A DNA stretch of 64,000 nucleotides from Clarkia xantiana subsp. parviflora (taxonomy: Eukaryota; Streptophyta; Magnoliopsida; Myrtales; Onagraceae): assembly GCA_036873135.1 (NCBI GenBank), contig JAPTYO010000008.1, forward strand, positions 40,772,819-40,836,818, in the 5' to 3' direction. Each line of letters begins with the position of its first letter. Position 1 is the stretch's first letter. Shown here piece after piece: positions 35,011-45,609 of the stretch. Below the pieces are notes generated by a model. The model did not search any database. It was not told the DNA's origin and was given only the letters and a program-made list of their open reading frames with translations. A program made the translations under genes and the position numbers.

Positions 35011-38000
35011 ATGACGAACAGCAGGGTGTCTAGGCACCACCGCCCACCAGGGGGCAATGGGAGAAGGAGAGAGCCTATACCCCCAGGAAGGCAGCCTAAC
35101 CCTGGGAAGCAGCCAATGCAACCAGAACCACAAGAAATACCACAGCCTCCTCAACAGAACAACCAGGAGGGAGGACCCTCACGCCCAGCTGGGGCTGAGT
35201 CCTCCACAGCCTCCACACCTCGGGCAAGAAGGCCACAGAGAGAAAGAGAACAACAGGGAGTGCCGTCCCAGCACACGGCACCCCCTGAGGGGTATTATTA
35301 TGAGGCGCAACCCCAAGGGTACCCGTATGGGATGCCGGCCCAAAGGGATGGCAACCACGCCCACACAACATATGCAAGGCCGGCATACACCCAGGGGACA
35401 CACACTGAAGCTCATGAAGAGGAACAGATCCCAACAGAAGGGCACCACTCGCACCCTCGAGCAGGGCAGCGAGAGGAGCAAAGAAGATACTACCAGGAGC
35501 CACCCCCAGAGGAAAGGCAACAATTCGTGCCTCCTAGGCAACAGCAGAACGCAAGGGCATACACCCCACTGGGGGAGGACAGACAAGCAAGACCTCCAAG
35601 GAGGCAAGAATTCTATGAAGCACCCCAGCAGGGACACCAAGGATACACCTACAGTCCGTATCAATACGGACAAGGGATCTCGGCGAGTCCTATCTACAAC
35701 CATGGAGGCTATCAGAGGAATTACACTCCAACACCGATATTGATCACTCCGGAAGAGATAGAGGCAATGATAACCCGGAAGATGAATGAGTCAAGGAAAA
35801 CCAACTTGCATTGTCTAAGTGACAAAACAAACCACCCTTTCACAAGGGAACTGGAGATGAACAGGGTGCCAGACTCCCTGCACACAGTGCAAATTGCAAA
35901 GTACAATGGGAAGGGAGACCCCCTAGAGCATATCCAACAGCATGAGGCCTCCCTATTTGGGAGGACCACTGATGAAAGATACAAGGCACTCCTGTTCCCA
36001 AACACCCTATCAGGGGTGGCTTCACACTGGTTCTTCAGTCTACCCTCTGAAAGCATCCACTCATGGGAGCAGCTAAAGGCGAAGTTCCTGCAGAGATATC
36101 TAGGGGAGAGGAAACTCCTCAAAGGCACAGGCTCCATCGATGATGTGAAACACGAATATGATGAATCTCTGGCCAGTTACTACACTAGGTTCAATCAAAA
36201 TATCGCAGACATCCAGGGCGACATCACTGAGGGTGAGATAATACGAGCCTTTATCAGAAACCTAGGCCGCTTCGGGTCCACACTGGCAGAAAAGATGGCC
36301 AAGAAGCCAGCAAGCACCTTAGAGGAGCTTGCAGGAAGAGTCAAAACTCATATAGACCTGGAGAGGCACAAGGCAAGTAAGAAAGCCAAGATTCAAGCAG
36401 CCAAGGAAGACAATGCAAAGCCAAACAAAGGCAAACCACCCCAGGCACCTCAGCACACAAGGCAGCAGGAATGGCGTCCGCCCCAGCAAAGAAACCAAAT
36501 GGGCGAACCACTAAAGCCCAGAGAAATAAACGTCATTAAGTTCGTCCCATTGAACGCCACTCCAGCTACTGTCCTCAAAGAGATGCGTAACCAGAAGCTC
36601 TGGTCACCCCCTGCAAGGTGGAGAGCCCCAATGGTGGAGAATCACGAGGATAGATGGTGCGACAACCATGAAGCTTACGGGCACGACACGAACGAATGCT
36701 TCAGCCTAAAGCTAAGCATCAACAATGCCATCCAAAGGGGAGACCTAAAGCAGTTCGTGGATCATGGGGGCAACAGCATGCAGCTAGGGCCATCACACAG
36801 AGACAAGGGAAAAGGAAAAGTAGACTACAACCCTCCACCCAACAAGAGAGGAACCATAAACATGATACACGGAGGAGTAGCGTCAGGTGGCCCAACTGCT
36901 AATGCAAGGGAAGCCTATGCATCAAAACTGAGTTCAGTGCCGAGGTGGAGGAAAAGGCCAAGAGAAGGAGAAGAAATGAAGATCGAATTCTCAGAGAAGG
37001 ACAAGAGCCACATCGTCTTCCCACATGACGATGCTCTAGTTATCACAATAGACATTGATAATTTTGATGTAAAGAGAATTTTGGTGGATGGGGGCAGCTC
37101 GGCTGACCTCCTAAGCTTGAGAGTCCTAGAAGAAATAGGGAAAACCAAGGCAGACATCAAACCAGTCAACTTCCCTCTAGTTGGCTTCTCAGGGGCAACA
37201 AGCTACCCCCTAGGAATGATAACTCTGCCGGTGACCATGGGCCAAGGATGGACACAGCTGAAAGTGAATGTTAACTTTGTGGTGGTTGAAAGCCTGGGAG
37301 CCTACAATGGGATCCTAGGAAGGACAACCATAAACCCATACGAAATCGTGCCATCCACTGTACACCAGAAGCTGAAGTACATCACTGAGAATGGAGTCGG
37401 AGAAGTCCTAGGTGATCAACGCACCGCAAGGCAGTGCTACGTCAACTCCATGAGACGTGGATCACACGGGACAGACACAGTGGCTGTGGTCATGGTAGGA
37501 GCCAACCAAGATAGAAAGAAGAGGAGAAGGAGGCAAAGGCAGGGAAAGATGAAGAATGGAGTGGTACTCCGCTTGAGCAGGCAGTTTTTTCAAACAGTGC
37601 CTAAGAGGAGACACAGGAGCAAAGCTGTGAAAGTGACAGCCATACCTTGGCAGCCAGATACCATAAAGGGGAAAAGAACAAGTGACTCCATCTTAAGAGG
37701 CTTCCTTCACATCGATGATATCAAGCAAATGCCGCGGGAGTCAATATCAAGCTATTTCCAGAGATTCTCCAGTTATGGTGCCAACATGGACACCACAAGA
37801 GGAGAAACCGTCAGAGCATTTATTAGAAACATGCATCCAAACTCATTCGAGGCCTATGGGGGACTCTATGAGATGGTCATGACGAGCACGATGAGGGAGC
37901 TCAAGGAAAAGCTAGACAAAGCATTTGCAAAGGAAGTGGAGCAGCTGGATGAAGTTTTGGAGAAAGGAAGAAAGACTGACACACTGGCAGGAGGTGTAAA

Positions 38001-38256
38001 CTTCACATTCACGCCCCTTACAGTGAGCATAGAAGAAATTTTCCACAAGCACCTCAAGCAGGAGCTACCCACATGCAGGGAGGAGGGCAAGGCCTTCCTA
38101 GGAAGGGATGCACAGGGATGGTGTGAGTACCATGGGACCTGGGGGCATCAAACCAACAACTGCATGGTGCTGAAGATAGAAGTGGAGGAAATGATTCACA
38201 AAGGAGGCCTGAAGGAGTACGTGGCAATAGAAAAAGTGACCACGCCATATCCTTAG
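35011..38256 (+). CDS. gypsy-4 gag-protease-gag' polyprotein
   Basis: An intact 1081-codon frame starts at the ATG at 35011, 52 bases after the LTR. The N-terminal 250 residues are Pro/Gln/Arg-rich. A retrotransposon gag domain follows (IAKYNGKGDPLEH, GVASHWFFSLP, LKAKFLQRYLG, DESLASYYTRFN) at about 290-440. A WCDNHEAYGHDTNEC zinc-binding motif lies near 549. An aspartic protease is at about 690 (LVDGGSSADLL) with YNGILGRTTIN. A basic linker comes next. From about 900 a second gag-like segment appears (IDDIKQ..SISSYFQRF, TVRAFIRNM), with a second zinc motif WCEYHGTWGHQTNNC near 1036. Where RT should follow protease there is instead this repeat of gag. The open frame over 3.2 kb suggests recent or continuing selection. 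Confidence 0.9.
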   Translation: MTNSRVSRHHRPPGGNGRRREPIPPGRQPNPGKQPMQPEPQEIPQPPQQNNQEGGPSRPAGAESSTASTPRARRPQREREQQGVPSQHTAPPEGYYYEAQPQGYPYGMPAQRDGNHAHTTYARPAYTQGTHTEAHEEEQIPTEGHHSHPRAGQREEQRRYYQEPPPEERQQFVPPRQQQNARAYTPLGEDRQARPPRRQEFYEAPQQGHQGYTYSPYQYGQGISASPIYNHGGYQRNYTPTPILITPEEIEAMITRKMNESRKTNLHCLSDKTNHPFTRELEMNRVPDSLHTVQIAKYNGKGDPLEHIQQHEASLFGRTTDERYKALLFPNTLSGVASHWFFSLPSESIHSWEQLKAKFLQRYLGERKLLKGTGSIDDVKHEYDESLASYYTRFNQNIADIQGDITEGEIIRAFIRNLGRFGSTLAEKMAKKPASTLEELAGRVKTHIDLERHKASKKAKIQAAKEDNAKPNKGKPPQAPQHTRQQEWRPPQQRNQMGEPLKPREINVIKFVPLNATPATVLKEMRNQKLWSPPARWRAPMVENHEDRWCDNHEAYGHDTNECFSLKLSINNAIQRGDLKQFVDHGGNSMQLGPSHRDKGKGKVDYNPPPNKRGTINMIHGGVASGGPTANAREAYASKLSSVPRWRKRPREGEEMKIEFSEKDKSHIVFPHDDALVITIDIDNFDVKRILVDGGSSADLLSLRVLEEIGKTKADIKPVNFPLVGFSGATSYPLGMITLPVTMGQGWTQLKVNVNFVVVESLGAYNGILGRTTINPYEIVPSTVHQKLKYITENGVGEVLGDQRTARQCYVNSMRRGSHGTDTVAVVMVGANQDRKKRRRRQRQGKMKNGVVLRLSRQFFQTVPKRRHRSKAVKVTAIPWQPDTIKGKRTSDSILRGFLHIDDIKQMPRESISSYFQRFSSYGANMDTTRGETVRAFIRNMHPNSFEAYGGLYEMVMTSTMRELKEKLDKAFAKEVEQLDEVLEKGRKTDTLAGGVNFTFTPLTVSIEEIFHKHLKQELPTCREEGKAFLGRDAQGWCEYHGTWGHQTNNCMVLKIEVEEMIHKGGLKEYVAIEKVTTPYP

Positions 38257-38526
38257 TTTCATATCTAGCACTTTACATGTTCAAGCTTTCCAAGTTTTTA
38301 AAAAACAACTTTTGAGAAGGAGAACCCACGAAGTTACTCCAACTCTACAACTATCTTTGATTTCCTCCAAAGGGTGTCTTGACCCACCCAAGGCACCCCA
38401 TCTGTACAAAAATCATGAATGCTCTTAAGGGAGTACGTTTTCCTTCAAAGGTATTTTCCAATGAATGTGATGATATAATCATGAAGTTATCCTTACACAG
38501 ATATGACATCAAGTCAACAACAGGTT

Positions 38527-39050
38527 CGACGCCCCCAAGAGCGTATCTTGAGAGTAGTTCTTATACTACGACACTCGACGCCCCCAAGAGCGTATCTTGA
38601 GAGTAGTTCTTATACTACGACACTCGACGCCCCCAAGAGCGTATCTTGAGAGTAGTTTTCATACTACGACCCTCGACGCCCCCAAGAGCGTATCTTGAGA
38701 GTGGTTTCCAAAAACTACGAATTTCGACGCCCCCAGGAGCGTATCTTGAGAGTAGTGTTCATACTACGACCTTCGACGCCCCCAAGAGCGTATCTTGAGA
38801 GTAGTTATTACACTACGACCTTCGACGCACCAAGAGCGTATCTTGAGAGTGGTTTCCAAAAACTACGAATTTCGACGCCCCCAGGAGCGTATCTTGAGGT
38901 AGATTTGCAACCTACCAGATTCGACGCCACCAAGAGCGTATCTTGAGGTAGAAAAAACACTACCAGATTCGACGCCCCCAAGAGCGTATCTTGAGGTGGA
39001 TTTCAAACTACCAGCTTCGACGCCCACCAGGAGCGTATCTTTGGTCTAAC
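38527..39050. repeat. 49-bp tandem array downstream of gypsy-4 gag
   Basis: About ten to twelve units share cgacgcccccaagagcgtat, then cttgagagtagtt and a variable ctacgac segment. The period is about 49 bp with some 60-bp variants. It lies between the sense ORF stop (38256) and the antisense gene. Small + strand frames through it arise from the periodic sequence. Confidence 0.92.
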
Positions 39051-39465
39051 CTGAGCCCTCCGGGAGCCTATCCTGCGAAACGTTAAGCGCCCTCCGAGAG
39101 CCTGTCTCGTGAACAGTTTTCGACGCCAACCAGGAGCATATCTTTGGTCTAACCTGCGCCCTCCGGGAGCCTATCCTGTGAAACGTTAAGTGCCCTCCGA
39201 GAGCCTGTCTCGCGAATAGTTTCGACGCCAACCAGGAGCGTATCTTTGGTTTAACCTGTGCCCTCCGGGAGCCTATCCTGCGAAACGTTAAGTGCCTTCC
39301 GAGAGCCTGTCTCGTGAACAGTTTTCGATACCAACCAAGAGTATATCTCTGGTCTAACCTGTGCCCTCCGGGAGCCTATCCTGTGAAACGTTAAGTGCCC
39401 TCCGAGAGCCTGTCTCGTGATCAGATTCGACGCCCACCAAGAGCGTATCTTTGGTTTAACAGTAC
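39016..39465. repeat. About 103-bp tandem array, second type
   Basis: Four copies of a unit containing gagcgtatctttggtctaac, gccctccgggagcctatcct, gaaacgttaag and ctccgagagcctgtctcg, at about 39016, 39118, 39221 and 39324, with a partial at 39426. It shares the cgacgcc..gagcgtatct core with the 49-bp array, so one array probably grew out of the other. Confidence 0.9.
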
Positions 39466-39841
39466 CATGTATACCATTTAAAGGGTATCAGAAGAGATCA
39501 TCGCACCATGCTCAGAAGGATCCAATGAGAAAGTAATCTCAAAGTAAAGTGATATGAAGAACACATAATGTTTTTTCTTGATGAAATAGCAGGTATGGCA
39601 TGAAGGAAAGCACGAAAGAAGGATAAGTAAAGAAAACACACCAAGAGAAGAGTCCATAATCAAAGGGGTATATACAAAAGCATGAGAAGTACCAAGGTAA
39701 AGCCAAGTGAACCACGTAGTCAACAACACAATGCGACAAAAGAAAGCAACACCAAACACCATAACAATCTCAAAAGACACTCAACCCATTAAAGGGGAGA
39801 AGGAGTATAGTTATATACAAAGATAGCACGATGTAAACACA
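39466..39841. other. Non-coding spacer before the antisense gene end
   Basis: No supported feature. It is probably the 3' UTR of the antisense gene; short - strand frames here have no recognisable domain. Confidence 0.4.
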
Positions 39842-42169
39842 TCAATCAGAACCTTCGGGAGAGTCACCCTCACCCCCTGAAGCTGAGCCACCGGCAGAGA
39901 TGGATGAAGAGGAGGAGTCTGAAGTACCAATCTCCACAGGTGTAGCATCCACCTGTGCAGGGGCAGGCTCGTCTGCAACAGCAGCCTGACCCCTCAGAAC
40001 AGCCATGTAGCCAGTGGCGTATGGCCCGAAGTCACCAAGGTCACCAACTGGAAACTGAGGATCAATGCGGAAAATATGATCAACCAGATACTCACCAAAC
40101 TGGTTCATCTCCTGAGTGAGACGCGCGCTATAATCAGCAGTGAAGGCAGAGGAAGCCTTGTACTCAGACACTGCGACAGTCCTCTCCTCTGCCCGGCACC
40201 TAGCCTCCAACTTCCGCAACTCCTCCGAGTGGAGCGAAGATGCAACCTCAGCCTCCCGGCGTAAACTACCCACGGTAGTCTCAAGCAAGGACACTTGGTC
40301 CCGGAGCTCCTGCATCTTCAAATCAGATAAGCGCGCCTTCTCAGCTGCAGTGGCGAGCTCCGCCTTGAGAGAGACCTGGCTGTCCTCAAGGGTCTTCTTC
40401 TCGTCAGATAACTCGAGCACGAGTGATGACATGTTCACCATGTCAGACATACCCTAACAATTCAAACAAGAGATGAGTAACTGAAAGACAACCAATATGA
40501 AGGTATAAAGAAGAAAGCAAGGAACAACTCACAGGTGCATAACGAGAGAGTACACCCTGAACAAAGCGCCGAGTCTCCCCAGGAGACTTGGCCTGAACAA
40601 CACGATCGCCAGGGGGGATGGCACCGCGGAGTACGCGGATGCCAACCTCAGGAGTCCGCAAAGAGGAGCTGCTATCGAGGTGGAACTCCTTCAAACCAGC
40701 GAAAGGAGTCCACTCAGACCCAATAACATCTTCATCAGTAAGACGTGCGAAATCCTTCCGACTTAAAGTCGGAGGCCCACCTACACAAGCGAAGCAAGTC
40801 AAAGGAAAATATAAACATAGAAGGATCAGTAACAAGGTAGAGATCATACCTGAGGACCGTGCCCTCGGCTGGGGGGCAGGGGAACCACCACCAACAGGTC
40901 GCTTCCCTTTGTCAGCCAGGGAAGGCACCTCTTCGACCACCATCTCCTTATCACGAGATAGGGTCGGAGGACGAGCAATAGGCGAAGCAGGATCCGCAGC
41001 TTTCTTCCTCTTAGCAGCCGAGGCCCCGGCCTCAGAATCAGATCTCCGCGGCTTGGACTTGGAAGGTCCAGAGTCTCTGCCTACGGAGACGACCCTCTCG
41101 GTCACCAAGGGGGAACGCCCTAGCAATGTAAGAAAAACAAGATAAGGAAAACACAAGCTATACCATAAAGAAGCAAATAGGAGGAACCAGAGGCCCCAGC
41201 CTTCTTCCCAGGCATGGGGGATTTCTTCAGAGTGGAACTAGAAGGAGCCTTCCTCTTGCTCAGGTCAACAGGGGCTCCCTGCACGTTATAGGTTTTTCCA
41301 TGAAACCAACCTACAAAGGAAGAGCAGAAGGTAAATAAAGATGGGAAGACCAAGTGACATACCGAACCCCCGGAGTCAGGAGTCAAACTGATCCCGGCCT
41401 CGTAAAGATCCGTCTCAGTTACTAAGGACACGGGGCAGTATGACCGAGTCCTGTTGCTCTCATGAATGATCTTCATAGTCTCTAAATCAACTGAAGAGAA
41501 CTCCCCGAAAGCAGGCCAACCATCGGACCGATCCTCATTCAAGACCGACCAAGTGACGTATCGATCCGTAATGAAGAAGTAATGCTTAGCCCAGTGACTG
41601 GCCGAGTTGTCACTCCGGGCCACGAAGCGGAGAGAGGTATCCCACTCGACCCCACTCAACCCGAAATCAGCAAATCGGGGATCCTTGAAGGTCGGATGGC
41701 GAGTTACGAAACTCGCAAACCCCACCTTCGTCTGGTATTGGAACCGGTAGAAACATCGGAACAGAACGAGGGAGTACTTCCAGGAGTACCAATGGCACAA
41801 CACCCGGAAGCCCACCCAGACACGGAGGGCACTGGGGGCAAGGTTCACAGGAGAAATCCTGAAGAACCTGCTCAACTCTATGAGGTCATCACAGTAAGGC
41901 GACCTCAACCCAAATCGAATCTGGGAGGGGTATACGGCGACCTTCCCTCTAGGAAGCTCCGTCACCGTCTCGCGAGCATTCCCCAAGGAGGGGAGAAAAG
42001 GATACAGAGGCTCATCTAGGGGACAGATATCTCCTAAGGTAACGTGCTCATTGTAATCGGACCTAGTGAGATGGTTCTCCGACAGGGCAGCGAGACCTAA
42101 GGCAAAGGTAGTAGAAAATCCCAAAGTTCGAATCAAGTCTCGACTAACACCCCAACGAAGATCACGATA
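39842..42169 (-). CDS. Antisense ORF (aORF) of gypsy-4, spliced, PF04195-type domain
   Basis: I infer exons on the - strand at 42169-41363, 41310-41188, 41119-40860, 40780-40533 and 40453-39842, with GT donors (gtatgt, gttcct, gtatga, gtgagt) and AG acceptors. The first shown exon carries the domain named 'putative gypsy type transposon' (PF04195), with LYPFLPSLGN, LPRGKVAVYPSQIRFGLR and LAPSALRVWVGFRVLCHW. Middle exons are basic and nuclear-signal-like (AAKRKKAADPAS). Exon 4 has SEWTPFAGLKEFHLD. The last exon is a predicted coiled coil (MVNMSSLVLELSDEKKTL onward) with a Ser/acidic tail. The 5' end is uncertain; an upstream exon near 42230 may hold the true start. Function unknown; such antisense genes are known in Tat-lineage elements. 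Confidence 0.75.
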
Positions 42170-42172
42170 CTA

Positions 42173-43772
42173 AGCTAGCGACAGGAAAGGAAGTAATGCG
42201 ACCAAAAAGGAAGAGAAAAGGAACTCACTCATCCTTCGGAGGATGTAACGCCTCTGTAGAGTCTGTGTGCGCGGACACCACCAGGAATACAGTACCTGCC
42301 ACGACACGACAAATATCAAGACAAGGAAAATTTCCGAAAAACCGGAAATACTCCGGCACTCGACCAACGACAACAACCAAAGATCCGAAAACACCCAGCA
42401 AAGATAGCCAACATGAACCAAGGACACCACGACAACCAAATCGAATAATTTTATTCGAGCCTAAAGTCGGGTTTCGGGCAAAATTACCGTTACGCCCTCC
42501 AACGAAGATTAACACACCAACGGCGGTACGACATCAAATTCAAAACCGGGATAGTTTAATCGGACAAGAAACTATATCCGGACGACCGACAAAAACTTTT
42601 TCCCAAATCCACAACTATCGACGGTTATCCACGGCGATCCCACATTCAATCAAACATCGGCAATCAAACATCGGCAATCAAGCATCGGCAATCAAGCATC
42701 GGCAATCAAGTATCAACAATTCAAAAATCAACGTTTTACACGGTAACGGAAAGGAAAAGAGTGGACCTTCGGAAAACCCGACCCGATGTGATAAACGGGT
42801 CCGGATTTCGAATTTGGAGACCGCCGGAAACCAGTCCCTCGCCGGAAATCAAGTCCCGTCGTCGCCGGAGCTAGTTTTGGCCGCCCCACCGTCGCCGGAA
42901 AACACCGCCCGTCGTACTGGAGTCGTCCCACCTCGCCGTCGATCGCCTTCGCGGGACCAGACGTGGCCTCCGTCAGCGGCAGCCTTGGCGTCGTCCTGGT
43001 CTGCTGGTCCGTCCCGCCTCCACGCCACCGTCTCGAGCCGCCAATCCCCTAGCCGTCTCCGTCCCGTGCTGGTGGTCACCTCCCGCCGGAGCTGCTGGCC
43101 GGAATTTCGGGTCTCTCGCCGGAATTTTGGCCGGCCCTTACCTTGGGGGTGCTCTCAATTTTTTCTTGCTCTCCAAGGGTGAGTAAAGAGGGAAGATGGT
43201 GGCTATGGTAACTCACTAAGGTATTTTTCTAACTCTCCTCTATATTGAAAAGATGATAGGGTTTTTTAAAGAGTTTTAATCACCACCCTCTATTTATCTT
43301 TAAATGAGATCTAAGGGCCAAGGAAAAACCATCATTTTTACCCCTTTTAACCATGGCTAAGTATATCTCCATACTTAGAAAAACTATCAAGTTAGGCTTA
43401 TTCTTGAGCATTCCATACTTAGGGAAAATTTTGGCCTAAATTAAATTTTTCCTCACTTAGATAGAATCCCGGCACGAATTTGAAGCGTAAGTTACTTAGT
43501 TACATTTGTATTGTGTCCCTATGCGAGTGTGAATTTTTTAAGTATACGCCGGTAGCAAAGATAGATTTATTACTCCCACCTCAGACGGACGCGTGCTTAG
43601 GCACACGTCCGCTCCTCTATCTCATAAGGCAGGGGGCAGGGTCGAAGACATGCATCCATGGGTAAGCAAACATTCAGACAAAAGGTAAAACCCCGGTTTC
43701 AAATTGCGCGTATCATACCATCCTGAAATAGAGTCAATCAAGGGTTAAGCCATTGGTTGACTCGGGGGCATG
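42173..43772. other. aORF upstream region and 3' end of gypsy-4
   Basis: A GC-rich part at about 42780-43140 (cgccgg-rich) and a - strand TATA-like taaatagagg near 43290 suggest the promoter and leader of the antisense gene. A 16-bp tandem repeat (caatcaagcatcggca) lies at about 42646-42722. The 328-codon + frame at 42196-43182 is of biased composition with no domain. The polypurine tract ctcgggggcatg (43761-43772) abuts the 3' LTR. Confidence 0.5.
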
Positions 43773-44563
43773 TGATGGATATACGCCCAATTTGAACCCG
43801 TTGACTTCCGAACCGTTGTATTTTTATCATCCCGTTAATAATTGTAAATCGAAACTTCAACCCAAACACTTCGCGAGAACATCAACGGCTCGGACGAGGC
43901 CGAAGCGCTCGTCCGGCCAAGGTAAACTCACCTAGGTGAGGTTGGGTGGCCACACCCGACCTCCCCTAAGGGAGATCGGGTCAGCCAACCCGATCTCTCC
44001 TAGGAGGGATGGGGTTGGCCAACCCCATCCTCCCTAGGAGGGGTTGGGTGCCCTCACCCAACCCCTACCCTTGGGGGTCGGATTTCCCTTCCCCCCCAAG
44101 GGCCCCGACACCACTTGTGGACTCCCATACTCGGTTTACTCCGCCTACCTTCTCCGTATCCTAAAGTCTTAATTATGCGTTTAAAGGTCAATTAACTGTG
44201 TTTTAGGGTTAACGATGTCATTAAGCCACCTTAATGACACCGTTGCCTATAAATACCCCACCTTCACTATTCATTGGGACATCTTGGCAATTTGGATTAT
44301 TTTGCTCTGACATCTCTCTAGCTTTATCTCTCTAAAAACGACACTGACTTAGGCATCGGAGAGGGTTCACTAGGCACCACCCCCCCCCCCCCCCTCTCTG
44401 TGTCTGGTACTGCCCCTTCTGCAGGGCGCAAGGAGAAGAGAAGCGACAGAAGGAAGGACGCAAACTAAGACAGAGCAACCCGAGAAGACCGGATCATCCA
44501 CCCCTCCAGTGAGGAACGAGATTTGAGCCGACCACCCGTTGACCCAAATCCCGGAACCTAACA
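43773..44563 (+). repeat. 3' LTR of gypsy-4
   Basis: Begins tgatggatatacgcc and ends ggaacctaaca, nearly identical to the 5' copy apart from fewer palindromic units and a longer C-tract (14 instead of 6) at about 44381-44394. High identity suggests recent insertion. Confidence 0.95.
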
Positions 44564-44568
44564 GATTT

Positions 44569-44977
44569 GTCTCCGCAGCAAAGCCTCATTTCGATTCTTC
44601 TACAGGGATGGATCTCCGGAGTAATTTGCTCGACGTAATTTTGGCACCTCCAAGGCAGTAGAGTGGTTCGGTCGAAACTAGTGTGTATAGGGAAGAGGGA
44701 TTTCTTTTTGTCTCACCACATAGGAAGAAAGTGATTAACCCTAAAATAAACCCTGACACTCCCTATTTATAAGAGGATGTGGGCAAAACCCACTTCACCA
44801 CTCTTTAAGGTTTGGCCGGCCACCTGTGAGAAAGGGAGGCCTAATTTTGGGCCTCTCGTGTCAATTAGGATTTTAGGCCTAGCCCAAATCCCTAATGTGA
44901 CATTACCTAATTGACTTAGATAATAGTCTCATATTAATGGGTTCATTTTACGTTGGCCCAATATCCAAATGTCTACA
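44569..44977 (-). repeat. 5' LTR of copia-2, outer fragment
   Basis: It resumes copia-2 after gypsy-4 (gtctccgcagcaaagcctc) and ends tccaaatgtctaca, matching 16650-17069. A - strand TATA box (ttataaatag) lies at about 44760-44772. Confidence 0.9.
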
Positions 44978-45035
44978 TAAGGGGTATTATATTGAGTTGG
45001 CCCAAAATAGTTACTTTTAAAATTTCTTTGGGTAG
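44978..45035. other. Short flank between copia-2 and the Ogre-type LTR
   Basis: Holds the right taagg duplication of copia-2 and 53 bp of unassigned sequence. Confidence 0.5.
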
Positions 45036-45195
45036 CGTAAACACTCGATTTTGACCCCGACGTAACGTCGTTACACATGACGTGTTATTTCCAGATATGT
45101 CAACACACGAAGTGTCAAAAAAGGCTCATGTGCATATTAGAATAGTAAATAAATATATATCTGTAAAATATCTCGGATATATCCGAAATATTTAG

Positions 45196-45262
<67 letters not shown>
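45196..45262. repeat. (TA)n microsatellite
   Basis: More than 30 TA dinucleotides in a row inside the Ogre-type LTR. Similar tracts occur at about 27950-28000 and 59407-59425. Confidence 0.95.
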
Positions 45263-45266
<4 letters not shown>

Positions 45267-45609
45267 ATAGTTATTTATCTATAAAATAATTATCTACGGG
45301 TATTATCTCCCATTATTTATAAATAATTATCTGCAGGGTATTTATCTATAAGTTATTTATCTCTTATCATTATCTATAAGTATTTAGGAGATCTTATTTG
45401 TAACCTGACTAGTTTTACTATAAATTTGGGTCTAGTTTTACAAGTAAAGGACACAAAAAAACAACAAAAAGAAGAAATAAATCTCTCGTTTGAGTTTTGT
45501 GCAATCACACACCACCTCCCGGACCTTCAACGACTCACTCCTTCCGGCCACTCCACTAACGCTCAGTCACTATTATCAACAGATTCCAACTCCCAACTCT
45601 AAAGGCAGA

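Larger units (their letters stand above)
34109..44563 (+). mobile_element. Tat-lineage Ty3/gypsy element gypsy-4, lacking pol
   Basis: The 5' LTR is 34109-34959 and the 3' LTR is 43773-44563, with perfect gattt target duplications (34104-34108 and 44564-44568). Inside are a PBS, a 1081-codon gag-protease-gag' ORF, two tandem arrays and a spliced antisense gene. An antisense ORF downstream of the sense ORFs is a known trait of some Tat-lineage elements (Retand/Ogre relatives). No RT, RNase H or integrase motif is visible, so it would depend on another element. Confidence 0.92.
16472..44977 (-). mobile_element. Ty1/copia retrotransposon copia-2, split by three insertions
   Basis: The 3' LTR is on the left (16472-17069) and the 5' LTR on the right, in two pieces (about 33961-34108 and 44569-44977). 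The flanks are gaagg and taagg, a five-base duplication with one change. Copia-3, a solo LTR and gypsy-4 interrupt it. Taking out 20884-29195, 29777-31358 and 34109-44568 leaves about 8.15 kb, close to the 8.3 kb of copia-3, its relative. Coding parts are pseudogenes. Confidence 0.85.

Noticed and set aside
35057..35743. Overlapping 228-codon + frame within gypsy-4 gag
   Set aside because: It is a shadow of the 1081-codon frame in Pro/Gln-rich, stop-poor sequence; gag motifs are only in the long frame.
38379..38946. Short + frames across the 49-bp array as peptides
   Set aside because: Periodic repeats create the frames; no start context or domain.
40618..41145. 175-codon + frame opposite the gypsy-4 antisense gene
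   Set aside because: The - strand has the domain and the splice sites; this frame is its shadow.
42196..43182. 328-codon + strand ORF as a gene
   Set aside because: Biased composition, no domain, and it lies opposite the leader of the antisense gene in GC-rich DNA. Best explained as a chance frame.
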